In this document: positions 55,199 to 64,000 of the stretch, in pieces
Layout: each line of letters begins with the position of its first letter
How positions within the stretch are numbered: the stretch's first letter is position 1
Assembly: GCA_012656075.1 (NCBI GenBank)
Contig: JAAKBF010000048.1
Coordinates: 855,990 to 919,989, forward strand
DNA from: Phytophthora hibernalis
Lineage: Eukaryota > Oomycota > Peronosporomycetes > Peronosporales > Peronosporaceae
DNA length: 64,000 nt
Reading direction: 5' to 3'
Notes under the pieces: model-generated
Database searches by the model: none
The model's input: the letters and a program-made list of their open reading frames with translations, nothing else
Told to the model about the DNA's origin: nothing
Translations under genes and position numbers: made by a program

Positions 55199-56873
55199 GT
55201 GCACGAGTCGACGATGGCACCGTTGCCCTTCAACACAAGATACTGGGCTCCAAGCGATTGGTATGTCGCTGGGTGCGAAGCTCGCAGCTCCCTCCAGCGC
55301 TTTCGAAGCGAAGAAGCCTTTGTTGACGCCTTCCTACCGTCGATCGAATGCAGGCGTTCGTTTGCCGTGTGGTCAAGCGCGAGTGCAAGGTCCCAGAGCG
55401 TCTTCTTCCAGACTTGGTATGCGGCAGCGTCAGCACGCGGCGGCGGCTCGGTGATTTTACACGGTGTCTGGTACAGTACCAGTATAATATTGATGGCAGC
55501 TTTCGCTTCGGCTCGCTTGTTTTGCTATCGCTTACCCTTAACTGTTTCCCAGATTCTGTTTGTGAACCAGTTCAGGACACAGCCTGCTAGGGTCGAAGCT
55601 GTTGCTGGGGCGGGAAGTGGGTCAGAGGCCAGCAAAGTGGAAGAGCTTCTGGTGCAGCAGCCGTCAATTCCTCTGTTACGGCAGCAGGTGACTTGTGTAC
55701 TGCATCTTCTACCCGAGCCAGTCTGTCATTGATCTGAGCTAACTGTGTGAGTATGTTTTCAAGTGTTGATGCAAGAAGCGAATCACCACCAGTGTCAGCA
55801 CTGCTAACTTGTGTGTGGTTTGCGATTTGCCAGCGTGCCGTGAGGTGGCCACACTAGCTGAAGCATGTTGTCGTACTGATGTGACATCCAAGACGTGAGT
55901 TCGTGGCGGCGATGGCACGATGAAGCTGGTACTCGTAGCGAGTGGTAGGTACGGCGTTAAAACGGCAGGACTCAAGAACAATTTTCAAATGCATCAGCAA
56001 GGCAGCAAATGTGGCATCAATGACAGCGATTGGCACGTTGTATCGCGGGTCAGTGGAGTGCTGGAACAGTTCGTCACGGAGAGTTAGCAGCTGTCCGTAC
56101 TCTGCGATCGAGAGGCGATGTTGCAGATCTCCGAAAGTCGGTGTCATTACTGGTATGTCGGGGATTGATAGTCATCTAGTACCTTGCCTACACCCTGGTC
56201 CTCACGTGTGGTTGTGCCTATGTATGCGAAGGCCTTCGTGAGCGATTCGAGTTACCAAGCGCCCCTGGTAGAGATCCATTGGATGGCCAGCTTAGGGGAC
56301 GCATTGGCGTACGCTGCTGCACCGCGTCGGAGAGAGTGGCTTGTCAAGTTTGGCGTCATGGCTTGTTGCTGTGAGGGCGACATCATCTTCAACGTCTCGC
56401 GGGTCACTTCGGTAATATAACTTGCGATGTTGGGGCGCCTGCGCTCTCGTTTGGCTGCTGGGTTTTGCTCATTATCGATGCCACTCTGTAGACTCTCCCA
56501 GTATATCACGGCTTCTTCTTGCGTGTATGTCTGTCTACCAGGAAGATCGGACTCCTGGACGACGAAGACATCTCCGGGGGATCATTGCTCACAATGAGCC
56601 GAGTTGATTGAGCATCCCGCTTCTTTCGCTTAACACTAGGACGACTAGGACGACTTGTCGTCCTAGTGCTATGTGGCGTTGGTGTTTCGCGAGGAGCGGA
56701 CTGTACGTTCTCCGCTGCTTGCGCGGGCGCGTAGACCGTTCTCGACTGCTTGGTGGCAGACTTGATGTCGGAGTTCGTAGAGGCGTTGACGGCGGCACAC
56801 TGGTGGTGTTAATCGAAGAAATCGGCAAAGACTGCGGTGCAGGGTCCGCCGGCCGGAGCTCGTTCATTGTCAA
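55199..56873 (-). pseudogene. Second Crypton-type tyrosine recombinase, 5'-truncated and broken
   Basis: On the minus strand, a basic Ser/Thr-rich piece (56873-56589) leads to a recombinase piece at 56509-56252 with QQQAMTPNLTSHSLRRGAAAYAN and AIQWISTRGAW, the same His-x-x-Arg block and RGxW as the Crypton at 19-21 kb. At 56147-55854 is a C-terminal segment (LQHRLSIAEYGQLLTLRDELF..VIDATFAALLMHLKIVLES). A last piece at 55440-55200 reads YQVWKKTLWDLALALDHTANERL. The N-terminal domain and first catalytic Arg are missing. It is divergent in sequence from the first copy. Confidence 0.7.
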
Positions 56874-58346
56874 CTAGACGAGGTGATCACTTCCAGCACG
56901 ACCCTTTCAGTCTGAAAGACTTGAACTTTGTAAAATTTACAAAAACTTACGTAAACTGCGGGAGCTCACAAACGTTTAGCAAACCCGTTAGGTTGGCAGT
57001 TTCCGAGGTTTAGACCCCTAAACATTGAAAGCTCTACCAAGGGCTGTCGGACAAACCGGTAAGTTGGAATGGTGATCCCTACCCCTAACAAGGTATGATT
57101 GGCTAAATATGAGACTCCAACAGTATAGATGCCTGTTCATTTGATACCGTTGGGATTCATCTTATAATAGGGCTGCGGTATCTATACCGAATACTCTTAT
57201 CCTACAGTAATCGATTCTCCTGAATTTGTTGGACCGAATGCTTGGTTTTGTATGCAAGTGTTGGATGGGCTGTCCAACTTCTTTCGAGGAGTTCAGATTA
57301 CTATCCATACAAATTTCAAGTCAGGCCACAATAGTCACGATTTTGTTGGACCGAGGTCCAACAAGAAAAAACTCCTTATTTGCATATTTAGTTAGGCAGT
57401 CTAGAGAACCCCCATTGACACTACAGGCGCTGGCGAATTGACCGCGCTGGCGCCACTGCTCAAGGACGGTGCCGGCGATTTGACCGCGCCGGTGCGATGA
57501 TCACTCCGGGGCCATTACGAGCGTTGGTTTTAATTTTATTGTTGTTGTAGATATCCAGGCATCAATTCGTCGGGTTCATTACTGATATTGTATAGGATGC
57601 CGTGGTCTGGCCTGGGTACGCGCGATCCTAAGTAGTACTTTGAAGTAAGTTAACTTGCTTCGTGCCCGGTTGCGTGTTACATGCTTTAAAAAAGAAAGGG
57701 CTATCTGCGTACTATCTAGAAAGGGCTCTATACAATACATGTACCAGTATTGCCACAACGACCAAATCCAAGGTAAACGTGTACAAGTAAATGAGCTTCT
57801 GTATTATCCGAAAACGCGGGACTAGAAGGGTTAATAACTATTCATTCGAGAGTCTTTGTCGTGCTAACGAAAATGTTAACTGATGTTGACCACTGTAACC
57901 ACCTATAATTCCCAGGCATTAGCTATCGTGCCCTTGGGGAACTCAAAGTCGAGCGGAACACGGTGAAGAGATCAATTGTACGTGAAGACAGGATTCTCGG
58001 GTGGATCAGTCGAGGTACTGTCTCCAATGTAGTAGTCTGCAAACCTGTAGAAAATTGATAAGACCAGTATCATTTATTTGCGTGGCTTTTATATGTACAG
58101 TACACACTCCCTTAAGTTCGATCCAACAACCGTCCAACGAATTCGTACTACATAATATATACATATTACGAGCATGAGCGACCGCTATTATTGTTATTGT
58201 TCGTTGCGTGATCTTCTGTCCACCTAAGCTAAAAATCACGTCTCCGATGGGTATTCCTCGTAGAACCAAGAAGGCTGTTTCTTTCGATTGTCATGTTTAT
58301 CGCAAATACGCACACGCGTTCATCCCTGAGCTCCTTCTGATACTTT
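56874..58346. other. No gene recognised
   Basis: Mixed old-repeat sequence. A GC-rich imperfect direct repeat of the form GGCGAATTGACCGCGCTGGCGC / GGCGATTTGACCGCGCCGGTGC lies near 57431-57500. Nothing coding is supported. Confidence 0.4.
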
Positions 58347-59440
58347 TTAGGCTTCGATGGAGATGGCACGCCGCAGCGAGGCCTTGACGGCGTTGTACTT
58401 ACTGCCGGCCGATATCTTGATGTACTCTTCACCATCGTCCAGCACCACTGCGAGCCATTCCGGTACTAACGACTCCAGCAAGTAGAGCTGCTCCTCGACT
58501 TTGCCCTTGATCGGTGCTCGCGCCGCAAGTCTGCGCAGCACCACCGCCTTGGGAAGATGGTTTTCCTCGTGACCATAACCAGCGACTGCAACTGGTCACT
58601 AAGCTGCGGCAACGTCGACAGCAGTCGCCTCTTCAATGCCTTTGCACTGTTCTCTGCTACACCCTTGCGACCTAGCTCCTGCTTGCGGACCTTGTGGATG
58701 AGCCAATCCGGTAGCGTCTTGAGGTCTTGCGGCACGGGTTTCGCGAGCGCCTCGTCCAGTTTCTCCTTGGCCTGAGAGTCTGTCGTCTGCTCCTTCTCTT
58801 TGCTTTCCTTCTTCTCCAGTAAAGCAGCAGGGCTCTCGTCGTTCGCAATCGCCGCAGGTACTTTCGGCAGTGGGACCTTGTCGATCTCAATGAGCTTCAG
58901 AGCGTCCTGGAGCTCCTCGTCCGTCATGTCCGGGAACTCCTTCATAATAGCTTCCACATGGTCCTCCAAGCAGGTGTTGGCCTTGTTGTAAAACAGCGAG
59001 ATACGAGCCTCTAGACCCTCGCAGTCGCTGTCCGGTGGCGGTAGTTGTTGTTTGCGTAGGGTGAGCACAGGCGGTTGGTGCTGCAGTCGCTGGCGCTGCG
59101 ACTGGAGCGAGTCTCCGCCCTCTTCCTGCGCTTGGCGACGAGCTGTGCGTGTGTTTTTCTTCCACTCGAGCACGTAGGCGCCTGGCAGCAGGTGCAGGAT
59201 CTGCTGCAGGTGCGCGGGCGTGAAGCTGAGCTGGCAGGAGCTCTCCACGGAGCGTTTCACAGAGGCGAAGTCGGGCGTGTGCTGGTACAGCGTCAGAGCG
59301 CCGAGGCCGAACTCCAGCGCCGAGAAGAGACGCACCAGCACACGGAGGGAAGGAGGCGCGCGCTTGTCGAGGCGTCGAGTGGACCGCTGAGGTTGCGACG
59401 GTGCGTCGGTCGAGGTAACAGGGTCTACCTTGTCCGTCAT
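58347..59440 (-). CDS. CDT1: DNA replication licensing factor CDT1, one frame break
   Basis: CDT1 loads the MCM2-7 helicase on origins in G1. The N-terminal winged-helix domain (about residues 35-105) reads LRVLVRLFSALEFGLGAL, TPDFASVKRSV and FTPAHLQQILHLLPGAYVLEW, the pattern of the animal geminin-binding fold. A Lys/Glu-rich linker follows. The C-terminal winged helix that binds MCM6 (LSTLPQLSDQLQSLVMVT.., then VEEQLYLLESLVPEWLAVV, YIKISAGSKY) is split by a break at 58551-58553. One added base in this run joins it, giving 364 aa. The ATG at 59440 is the first in frame. Single exon. CDT1 is short compared with human (546 aa), mainly in the N-terminal regulatory tail; no PIP degron is obvious. 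Confidence 0.87.
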
Positions 59441-59901
59441 TTGTGTGTTTGTGAAATTCAATTTTCACTTGGAAATGTATGGATGGCTATTTTAGCTCAA
59501 ATTGAAGCCTTTACAGGCAGGCTTGCAGAAAACATTTTCTGAGGTTGCCCACGAAACATGAAGGCGGCTGCAAGGTTGGTAGGCGCGCACACCATCGCGT
59601 GGTGGACTATTTTCTGCCGCGGTTCTAGGTGGGTCGGCGGGTCAAACACTCTGTTTCGCGAGCTACGTGTTGCGAATGCGAATGGGGAGTGAGGGGCTGT
59701 TTCTTGGGGGCGGTGCTGAGTCCGGAAGTGAAAAGCCAGTTGCATGATGGAAGTACGTGTATTATAGCAATCTGCGAGTCATGGTCATGCAGCTATGTTG
59801 TCCACAGGCTGTATCCGGAACCGGTTGCTAGTGAAGGTTTTGCTTTTTCGTTTTCGATGGTTGGTGGTGTATGCCACACTTTGGCTAAAATGGGCCAAAA
59901 G
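59441..59901. promoter_or_regulatory. CDT1 5' flank
   Basis: This 461-bp gap holds the CDT1 promoter. The CDT1 leader is near 59441-59470. No ORF or repeat of note. The T4 run that should stop Pol III on the tRNA gene is at 59897-59900 (read on the minus strand). Confidence 0.4.
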
Positions 59902-59973
59902 CGTCCTCGAGGGGACTCGAACCCCAATCCCCGCCTTCGGAGGGCGATGCCTTATCCATTAGGCCACGCGGAC
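59902..59973 (-). tRNA. tRNA-Arg (anticodon CCG)
   Basis: A 72-base cloverleaf on the minus strand: acceptor GTCCGCG/CGAGGAC with one mismatch at pair 5, D-arm GCCT..AGGC, anticodon arm TCGCC-CTCCGAA-GGCGG, giving anticodon CCG (codon CGG), T-arm GGGG-TTCGAGT-CCCC and discriminator G. The A box (TGGCCTAATGG) and B box (GGTTCGAGTCC) are good. A TTTT terminator follows 1 base after the end. Confidence 0.9.
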
Positions 59974-60111
59974 ACGCTGAAATCGTACTTTGCGCTGAAA
60001 AATAAATTCTATAGCAAACACCAGTGACTCCCAATCTCGCGTGAAGGTTTCCAATGCAGCATTTCGCACCGGAAATATCTTCAACACGAATCGTGTTACA
60101 CAATGCATGTA

Positions 60112-60160
60112 AGATGTCCGAGGTGGTTGGCGTGAACAGCGCCTTGGTTTCAAAAGCTCG
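60112..60160 (-). pseudogene. Short relic of an AAAP permease C-terminus
   Basis: On the minus strand the bases read TKALFTPTTSDI, matching GKALFAPTTSDV near the C-terminus of the permease at 62.6-64 kb, with about 27 of 32 bases identical. It is a leftover of a third copy. Nothing more of the gene is visible next to it. Confidence 0.5.
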
Positions 60161-60937
60161 ACTATAATAGCGGAGACCCAAGAAGTTGAAGTTTGCGCAA
60201 TTTGGCTTTATCCATCTGTTAACTAAGTGTCGACGAATTAAAGACGTCAAGGTTGACGTGTCAGTGAAGCCTTGCAATGTCACCACCAAGCTCGAATGGG
60301 ACTTGATCGTTGTATTTGTTGTCATTGCGGGGTTTGCGCACCCAACGCGTACTACGGATGTGAGGAACCTTGGCCGAGATTTACGGAGGTCAGCACTGAT
60401 GTGTAAAACGTAAATAGGTCGTCCAAGTAGTCAACAAGTACAGTTGTCAACAAGAAGTCAACACTTGCAGGACAGAAATTATGTTGTTTGCTTCACATAG
60501 TCATTGCGTTTGTTCACAATTGATTGCCCGTGCGAAGTTCCGCGTGCAGGTTCACTATTATTAATAAGTTCAGCAACGATTATAGAGGAATAGGACTTGC
60601 CAGCATGTTTTTTTAAATGATAGAGCTGTAAACTTCACGACCTATTAAATTAATGCTTTGAATTGTCTTAAAGTGACCGAACCTCGATGTAATTTTTTGG
60701 TAGTGGGGTTGAGTACAGTTTAGTTTAGGGGTTGCCAATAGCGGCTCCCGTATTTATATTTTCATGGAGTGGCGATACACTGTAACATCACTAGACACGG
60801 GTGCTGCCCCGGGCAGTATTCTCAATGCGCCAGACTTGATCGCAGCAAACTTTCACTTGTTTTTCTGCCTCGTGGCACACACCCGTGCCTCCTTTCCGAT
60901 CCAACACACCGCGTCCGTCAAGTTGCAACTTGGAATC
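60161..60937. other. No gene recognised
   Basis: AT-rich spacer. The last 170 bp before 60938 may be the old 5' flank of the left permease copy. Confidence 0.4.
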
Positions 60938-62204
60938 ATGGCCAAACCGTTCTTCACGATAGAGGACCTCAAGATCGCTCTTAACATCTTCTGCTGCGTA
61001 TATGGCATCGGTACGCTCGGCATGCCTGGCAACTCACGGGCTGGTCCCGTGCTAGGCGTCGTCGGTCTAGCGTTCATGGCCTTCGCCAGTGTCTACTCCT
61101 CCGTCGCCATTTGCCGCGTGATGCTGCTGGCACCCAAGAGTGTCAGCCTCCAGCGGCATCATGGCTTGGCGCTGGGCTTGGGGTCCCTGCTTGGATTTTC
61201 CTGACGCCTTCGGCACCGCCTACTGGATCTGCCACGGCACAAGTGCTCACTTTGTTCATCCTGACGCTCAGGCAAGGTGCATCAGCCGGTGGCAGTCGCG
61301 CACGCCATCGCATCGGGCAGGTTGTGGTGCAGGTTCTGGCACCTGACAGTCGCGTACAACGACAGGCCATTGTATTGGCCCTGCAGCGCCAGCACAGTCG
61401 ATACCTGCATCGTGGTTGTCACCATGGGCTTCATTTCATGCCTGTTCCTGATCCTAGCCAGCACGGCGTACTGGCGGTGGGTTGCCAGATCACTGGCAAC
61501 ATCTTGTTCTCCATCTGACCAGACACGAGCGGTCTCACCACGCTGGGCTTCAAGTCGAACTGGGGCGCTGTCGTCATGGCCTACTTCTTCATGCAACTGC
61601 ACATTACGATTGCCTTTCGGTCATCCTGAACCCAGCCTTCTACTTGGCGCCTGATTCTCAAGAAGCACCAGGAAGACGATGTCGAAAACGCTCTGACGTA
61701 CGCCGCAGCGAACACGCCCAGTAGGACAGCGACGTCGTCGCCCGCCGCTGTCCTACATCTCGAATGCTGACGCCGAGAACCCGTACCTGGATGACATTGA
61801 GGCGGAGGCTGCCGAATACCGCGGCGCCAACTACGATCCTCCGTGTCGTTATCCTTGATCCTGGTCATTATTTCTTCCGCGACCATTTTCTCCGACTTTT
61901 TCATTGGTGTGCACCGCGTTGATCAGTATTTACTGCCCATTATCTTCCTGCTCAAGAAGCTTTGGAACGAGATCCCGATATGGGAAAAGTTCCAGCGTTG
62001 TTTGTTGTCGTCATCTGCAGCTTGCTTGGTTGCTACGTAACATATACCTCTGGCAAGGCACTGTTCGCGCCAACCACATCGGACGTGTCGTTCCCATACT
62101 GCGACAGCGAGTACGAGAACGAGGTGTACTACACCCACGCGCCGTCGACGGCGCGTAGATGAGAGTATCGTAGACTGAAAGCGCCGCCTGTTAAATGGCC
62201 CAGT
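60938..62204 (+). pseudogene. AAAP amino acid permease, broken left arm of an inverted duplication
   Basis: Starts MAKPFFTIEDLKIALNIFCCVYG and matches the minus-strand copy at 62.5-64 kb over its whole length, including 3' UTR to 62204. It carries many small deletions (for example a 3-base loss in GNFSRAG giving GNSRAG, and larger losses around 61141-61200) and frame shifts. Identity rises toward the center of the inverted repeat, with a single indel in the last 160 bases. Non-functional as written. Confidence 0.85.
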
Positions 62205-62508
62205 GTGTACAACAAGCATATCAATGAACGAGGGTGCTATCTCACGTAAAATTGATGCAAAGTTAGTGAGCTGCCGAGCAACGTTAGTATATCAATATGT
62301 CGAGAATCGCATCAGCACTACTACATTGCAAATACTCCGGTAGTATTTACATCTCGTTCATTGATGATACGCTTGTACCGAGACCGACGCGGGTCTCCGC
62401 CGCTTGCCCGTGACCACGAGAGAGGCTCCATTGGCAGTTGTAAAGTGCGCACGAGCAGGTAAATGCGGTAGTCGAGCCACCGCAAGAGCTCTCAGAAAGC
62501 TTGCACTT
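62205..62508. other. Spacer of the permease inverted duplication
   Basis: About 304 bp of non-repeated sequence between the two arms. It contains no ORF of note and no repeat shared with the arms. Confidence 0.6.
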
Positions 62509-62555
62509 CACTGGGCCATTTAACAGGCGGCGCTTTCAGTCTACGATACTCTCAT
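62509..62555 (-). other. 3' UTR of the AAAP gene, shared inverted with 62158-62204
   Basis: The segment downstream of the permease stop is the reverse complement of 62158-62204. It fixes the inner boundary of the inverted duplication. Confidence 0.8.
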
Positions 62556-64000
62556 CTACGCGCCGTCGACGGCCGCGTGGGTGTAGTACACCTCGTTCTC
62601 GTACTCGCTGTCGCAGTATGGGAACGACACGTCCGATGTGGTTGGCGCGAACAGTGCCTTGCCAGAGGTATATGTTACGTAGCAACCAAGCAAGCTGCAG
62701 ATGACGACAACAAACAACGCTGGAACTTTTTCCCATATCGGGATCTCGTTCCAAAGCTTCTTGAGCAGGAAGATAATGGGCAGTAGAATACTGATCAACG
62801 CGGTGCACGAAGCCCCAATGAAATCCAAAAAGTCGGAGAAATGGTCGCGGAAGATGACCGAAATAATGACCAGGATCACAAGGATAACGACACGGAGGAT
62901 CACGTAGTTGGCGCCGCGGTATTCGGCAGCCTCCGCCTCAATGTCATCCAGGTACGGGTTCTCGGCGTCAGCATTCGAGATGTAGGACAGCTTTGGCGAA
63001 CGACGGTCGCTGTCCTTACTGGGCGTGTTCGCTGCGGCGTACGTCAGAGCGTTTTCGACATCGTCTTCCTTCTTTTGGTGCATCTTGAGAATCAGGCGCT
63101 CAGCAAGGTAGAAGGCTGGGTTCAGGATGACCGAGAAGGCAATCGTAATGTGCAGTTGCATGAAGAAGTAGGCCATGACGACAGCGCCCCAGTTCGACTT
63201 GAAGCCCAGCGTGGTGAGACCGCTCGTTGAGTCTGGGTAGATGGAGAACAAGATGTTGCCAGTGATCTGGCAACCCACCGCCGAGTACGCCGTGCTGGCT
63301 AGGATCAGGAACAGGCATGAAATGAAGCCCATGGTGACAACCACGATGCGGGGCATGCGCGTCGACTCGCTGTGCTGGCGCTGCAGGGCCGGAATTACAA
63401 TACCAGCGTTGTACGCGACTGTCAGGTTGCCGAACATGCCCACAACCTGCGAAAACTTGATATCAGGCGACGGCGCAGTGGGGTGGCCGCGCATGCCGTA
63501 CATGACGACTGCTATACCGATGACATCGGTGATGATCGTGCCCGCGCAACCTGCCAACGCGGCCCCAGCACCTTCCTTGAGCGTCGGGATGAGGCAAACG
63601 GGTAGGCACATTAATGCCATGAAGCAGATCCAGTAGGCGGTGCCGAAGGCGTCCGGGAAAAGTCCATCGAGCAGGGTACCACCAAGCACAAGCAGCACAC
63701 ACGGGCCAAGCAGACATGATGCCATTTGCGAGACGACTGCAAGCCAGAGACCCCACTTGCCCATGCACCATTCGCCCAGGTCGCTGTAGGTTTTGACACT
63801 CTTGGGTGCCAGCAGCATCACGCGGCAAATGGCGACGGAGGAGTAGACATTGGCGAAGGCCATGAACGCTAGACCGACGACGCCTAGCACGGGACCAGCC
63901 CGTGAGAAGTTGCCAGGCATGCCGAGCGTACCGATGCCATATACGCAGCAGAAGATGTTAAGAGCGATCTTGAGGTCCTCTATCGTGAAGAACGGTTTGG
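62556..64000 (-). CDS. Amino acid/auxin permease (AAAP) family transporter, start just off window
   Basis: An open frame of 481 codons to the window edge, where the codons for KPFFTIEDLK are present. By comparison with the left copy only Met-Ala is missing. About eleven hydrophobic segments are seen, for example VGLAFMAFANVYSSVAICRVML, VVSQMASCLLGPCVLLVLGGTLLDGL, AYWICFMALMCLPVCLIPTL, TIITDVIGIAVVMYG, VVTMGFISCLFLILASTAYSAVG and VVICSLLGCYVTYTSG. The NIFCCVYGIGTLGMPGNFSRAG segment is the AAAP helix 1 signature. Likely role: proton-coupled amino acid transport across the plasma membrane or vacuole; the substrate cannot be told. No frame breaks. Stop at 62556. Confidence 0.88.
   Translation of the reverse strand, partial: KPFFTIEDLKIALNIFCCVYGIGTLGMPGNFSRAGPVLGVVGLAFMAFANVYSSVAICRVMLLAPKSVKTYSDLGEWCMGKWGLWLAVVSQMASCLLGPCVLLVLGGTLLDGLFPDAFGTAYWICFMALMCLPVCLIPTLKEGAGAALAGCAGTIITDVIGIAVVMYGMRGHPTAPSPDIKFSQVVGMFGNLTVAYNAGIVIPALQRQHSESTRMPRIVVVTMGFISCLFLILASTAYSAVGCQITGNILFSIYPDSTSGLTTLGFKSNWGAVVMAYFFMQLHITIAFSVILNPAFYLAERLILKMHQKKEDDVENALTYAAANTPSKDSDRRSPKLSYISNADAENPYLDDIEAEAAEYRGANYVILRVVILVILVIISVIFRDHFSDFLDFIGASCTALISILLPIIFLLKKLWNEIPIWEKVPALFVVVICSLLGCYVTYTSGKALFAPTTSDVSFPYCDSEYENEVYYTHAAVDGA

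Noticed and set aside
1..64000. RXLR or Crinkler effector genes
   Set aside because: I looked for a signal peptide followed by RXLR-EER or LFLAK motifs in plausible frames and found none that I could support.

Overview
The window looks like a repeat-rich oomycete chromosome, most likely Phytophthora or a close relative. The evidence is a eukaryotic gene set with short introns (about 70-320 bp, GT..AG, with CTAAC/CTGAC-like branch sites), an intraflagellar transport gene (a zoospore-forming lineage), a one-chain ATP-citrate lyase, a GPH-type sugar transporter and an AAAP amino-acid permease of the type expanded in Phytophthora, and Crypton, pogo-like, Copia and Gypsy remnants. Genus is inferred from protein and repeat style; no search was run.

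Layout. 1-10.9 kb is a gene-dense island: IFT80 (partial, -), a doubtful small ORF (+), ERCC6L2-like SNF2 helicase (-), NOP10 (-) divergent from RAN (+), and a sugar transporter (+). 11-16.6 kb holds an unrecognised spliced ORF, a PIF1-like helicase remnant and a single-copy gene for a protein with four endosulfine (FDSGDY-type) motifs (-). 16.7-44 kb is accessory DNA: a Copia remnant, a Crypton, tandem repeats, a MITE inside a C48-protease element, a coiled-coil retroelement ORF with a 177-bp hairpin, two pogo-like elements with terminal inverted repeats and a third decayed one, Gypsy debris, a truncated inverted copy of the ATP-citrate lyase 5' end and an ankyrin pseudogene. 44.9-49.3 kb is a second island: ATP-citrate lyase (+) convergent with a SAM-domain protein gene (-). 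49.4-58 kb is again repeats: a TIR element, a related MITE, a tRNA-like sequence and a second Crypton. 58.3-60 kb has CDT1 (-) and tRNA-Arg(CCG) (-). 60.9-64 kb is an inverted duplication of an AAAP permease gene: the right arm is an open gene running off the window and the left arm is broken.

The host genes are housekeeping in nature (cilium assembly, DNA repair, rRNA pseudouridylation, nuclear transport, cytosolic acetyl-CoA supply, mitotic PP2A control, replication licensing) and do not form an obvious pathway cluster.

A key caveat for any reader: otherwise well conserved genes (ERCC6L2, the transporter, the endosulfine-repeat gene, ATP-citrate lyase, CDT1) and several transposon ORFs are interrupted by single-base losses, nearly all at homopolymer runs and always of the same sign. 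I counted fifteen. Adding one base at each makes the total coding length divisible by three in every case I could compute except the transporter. This points to consensus sequencing error rather than gene death, so I annotate these as genes spanning the breaks.
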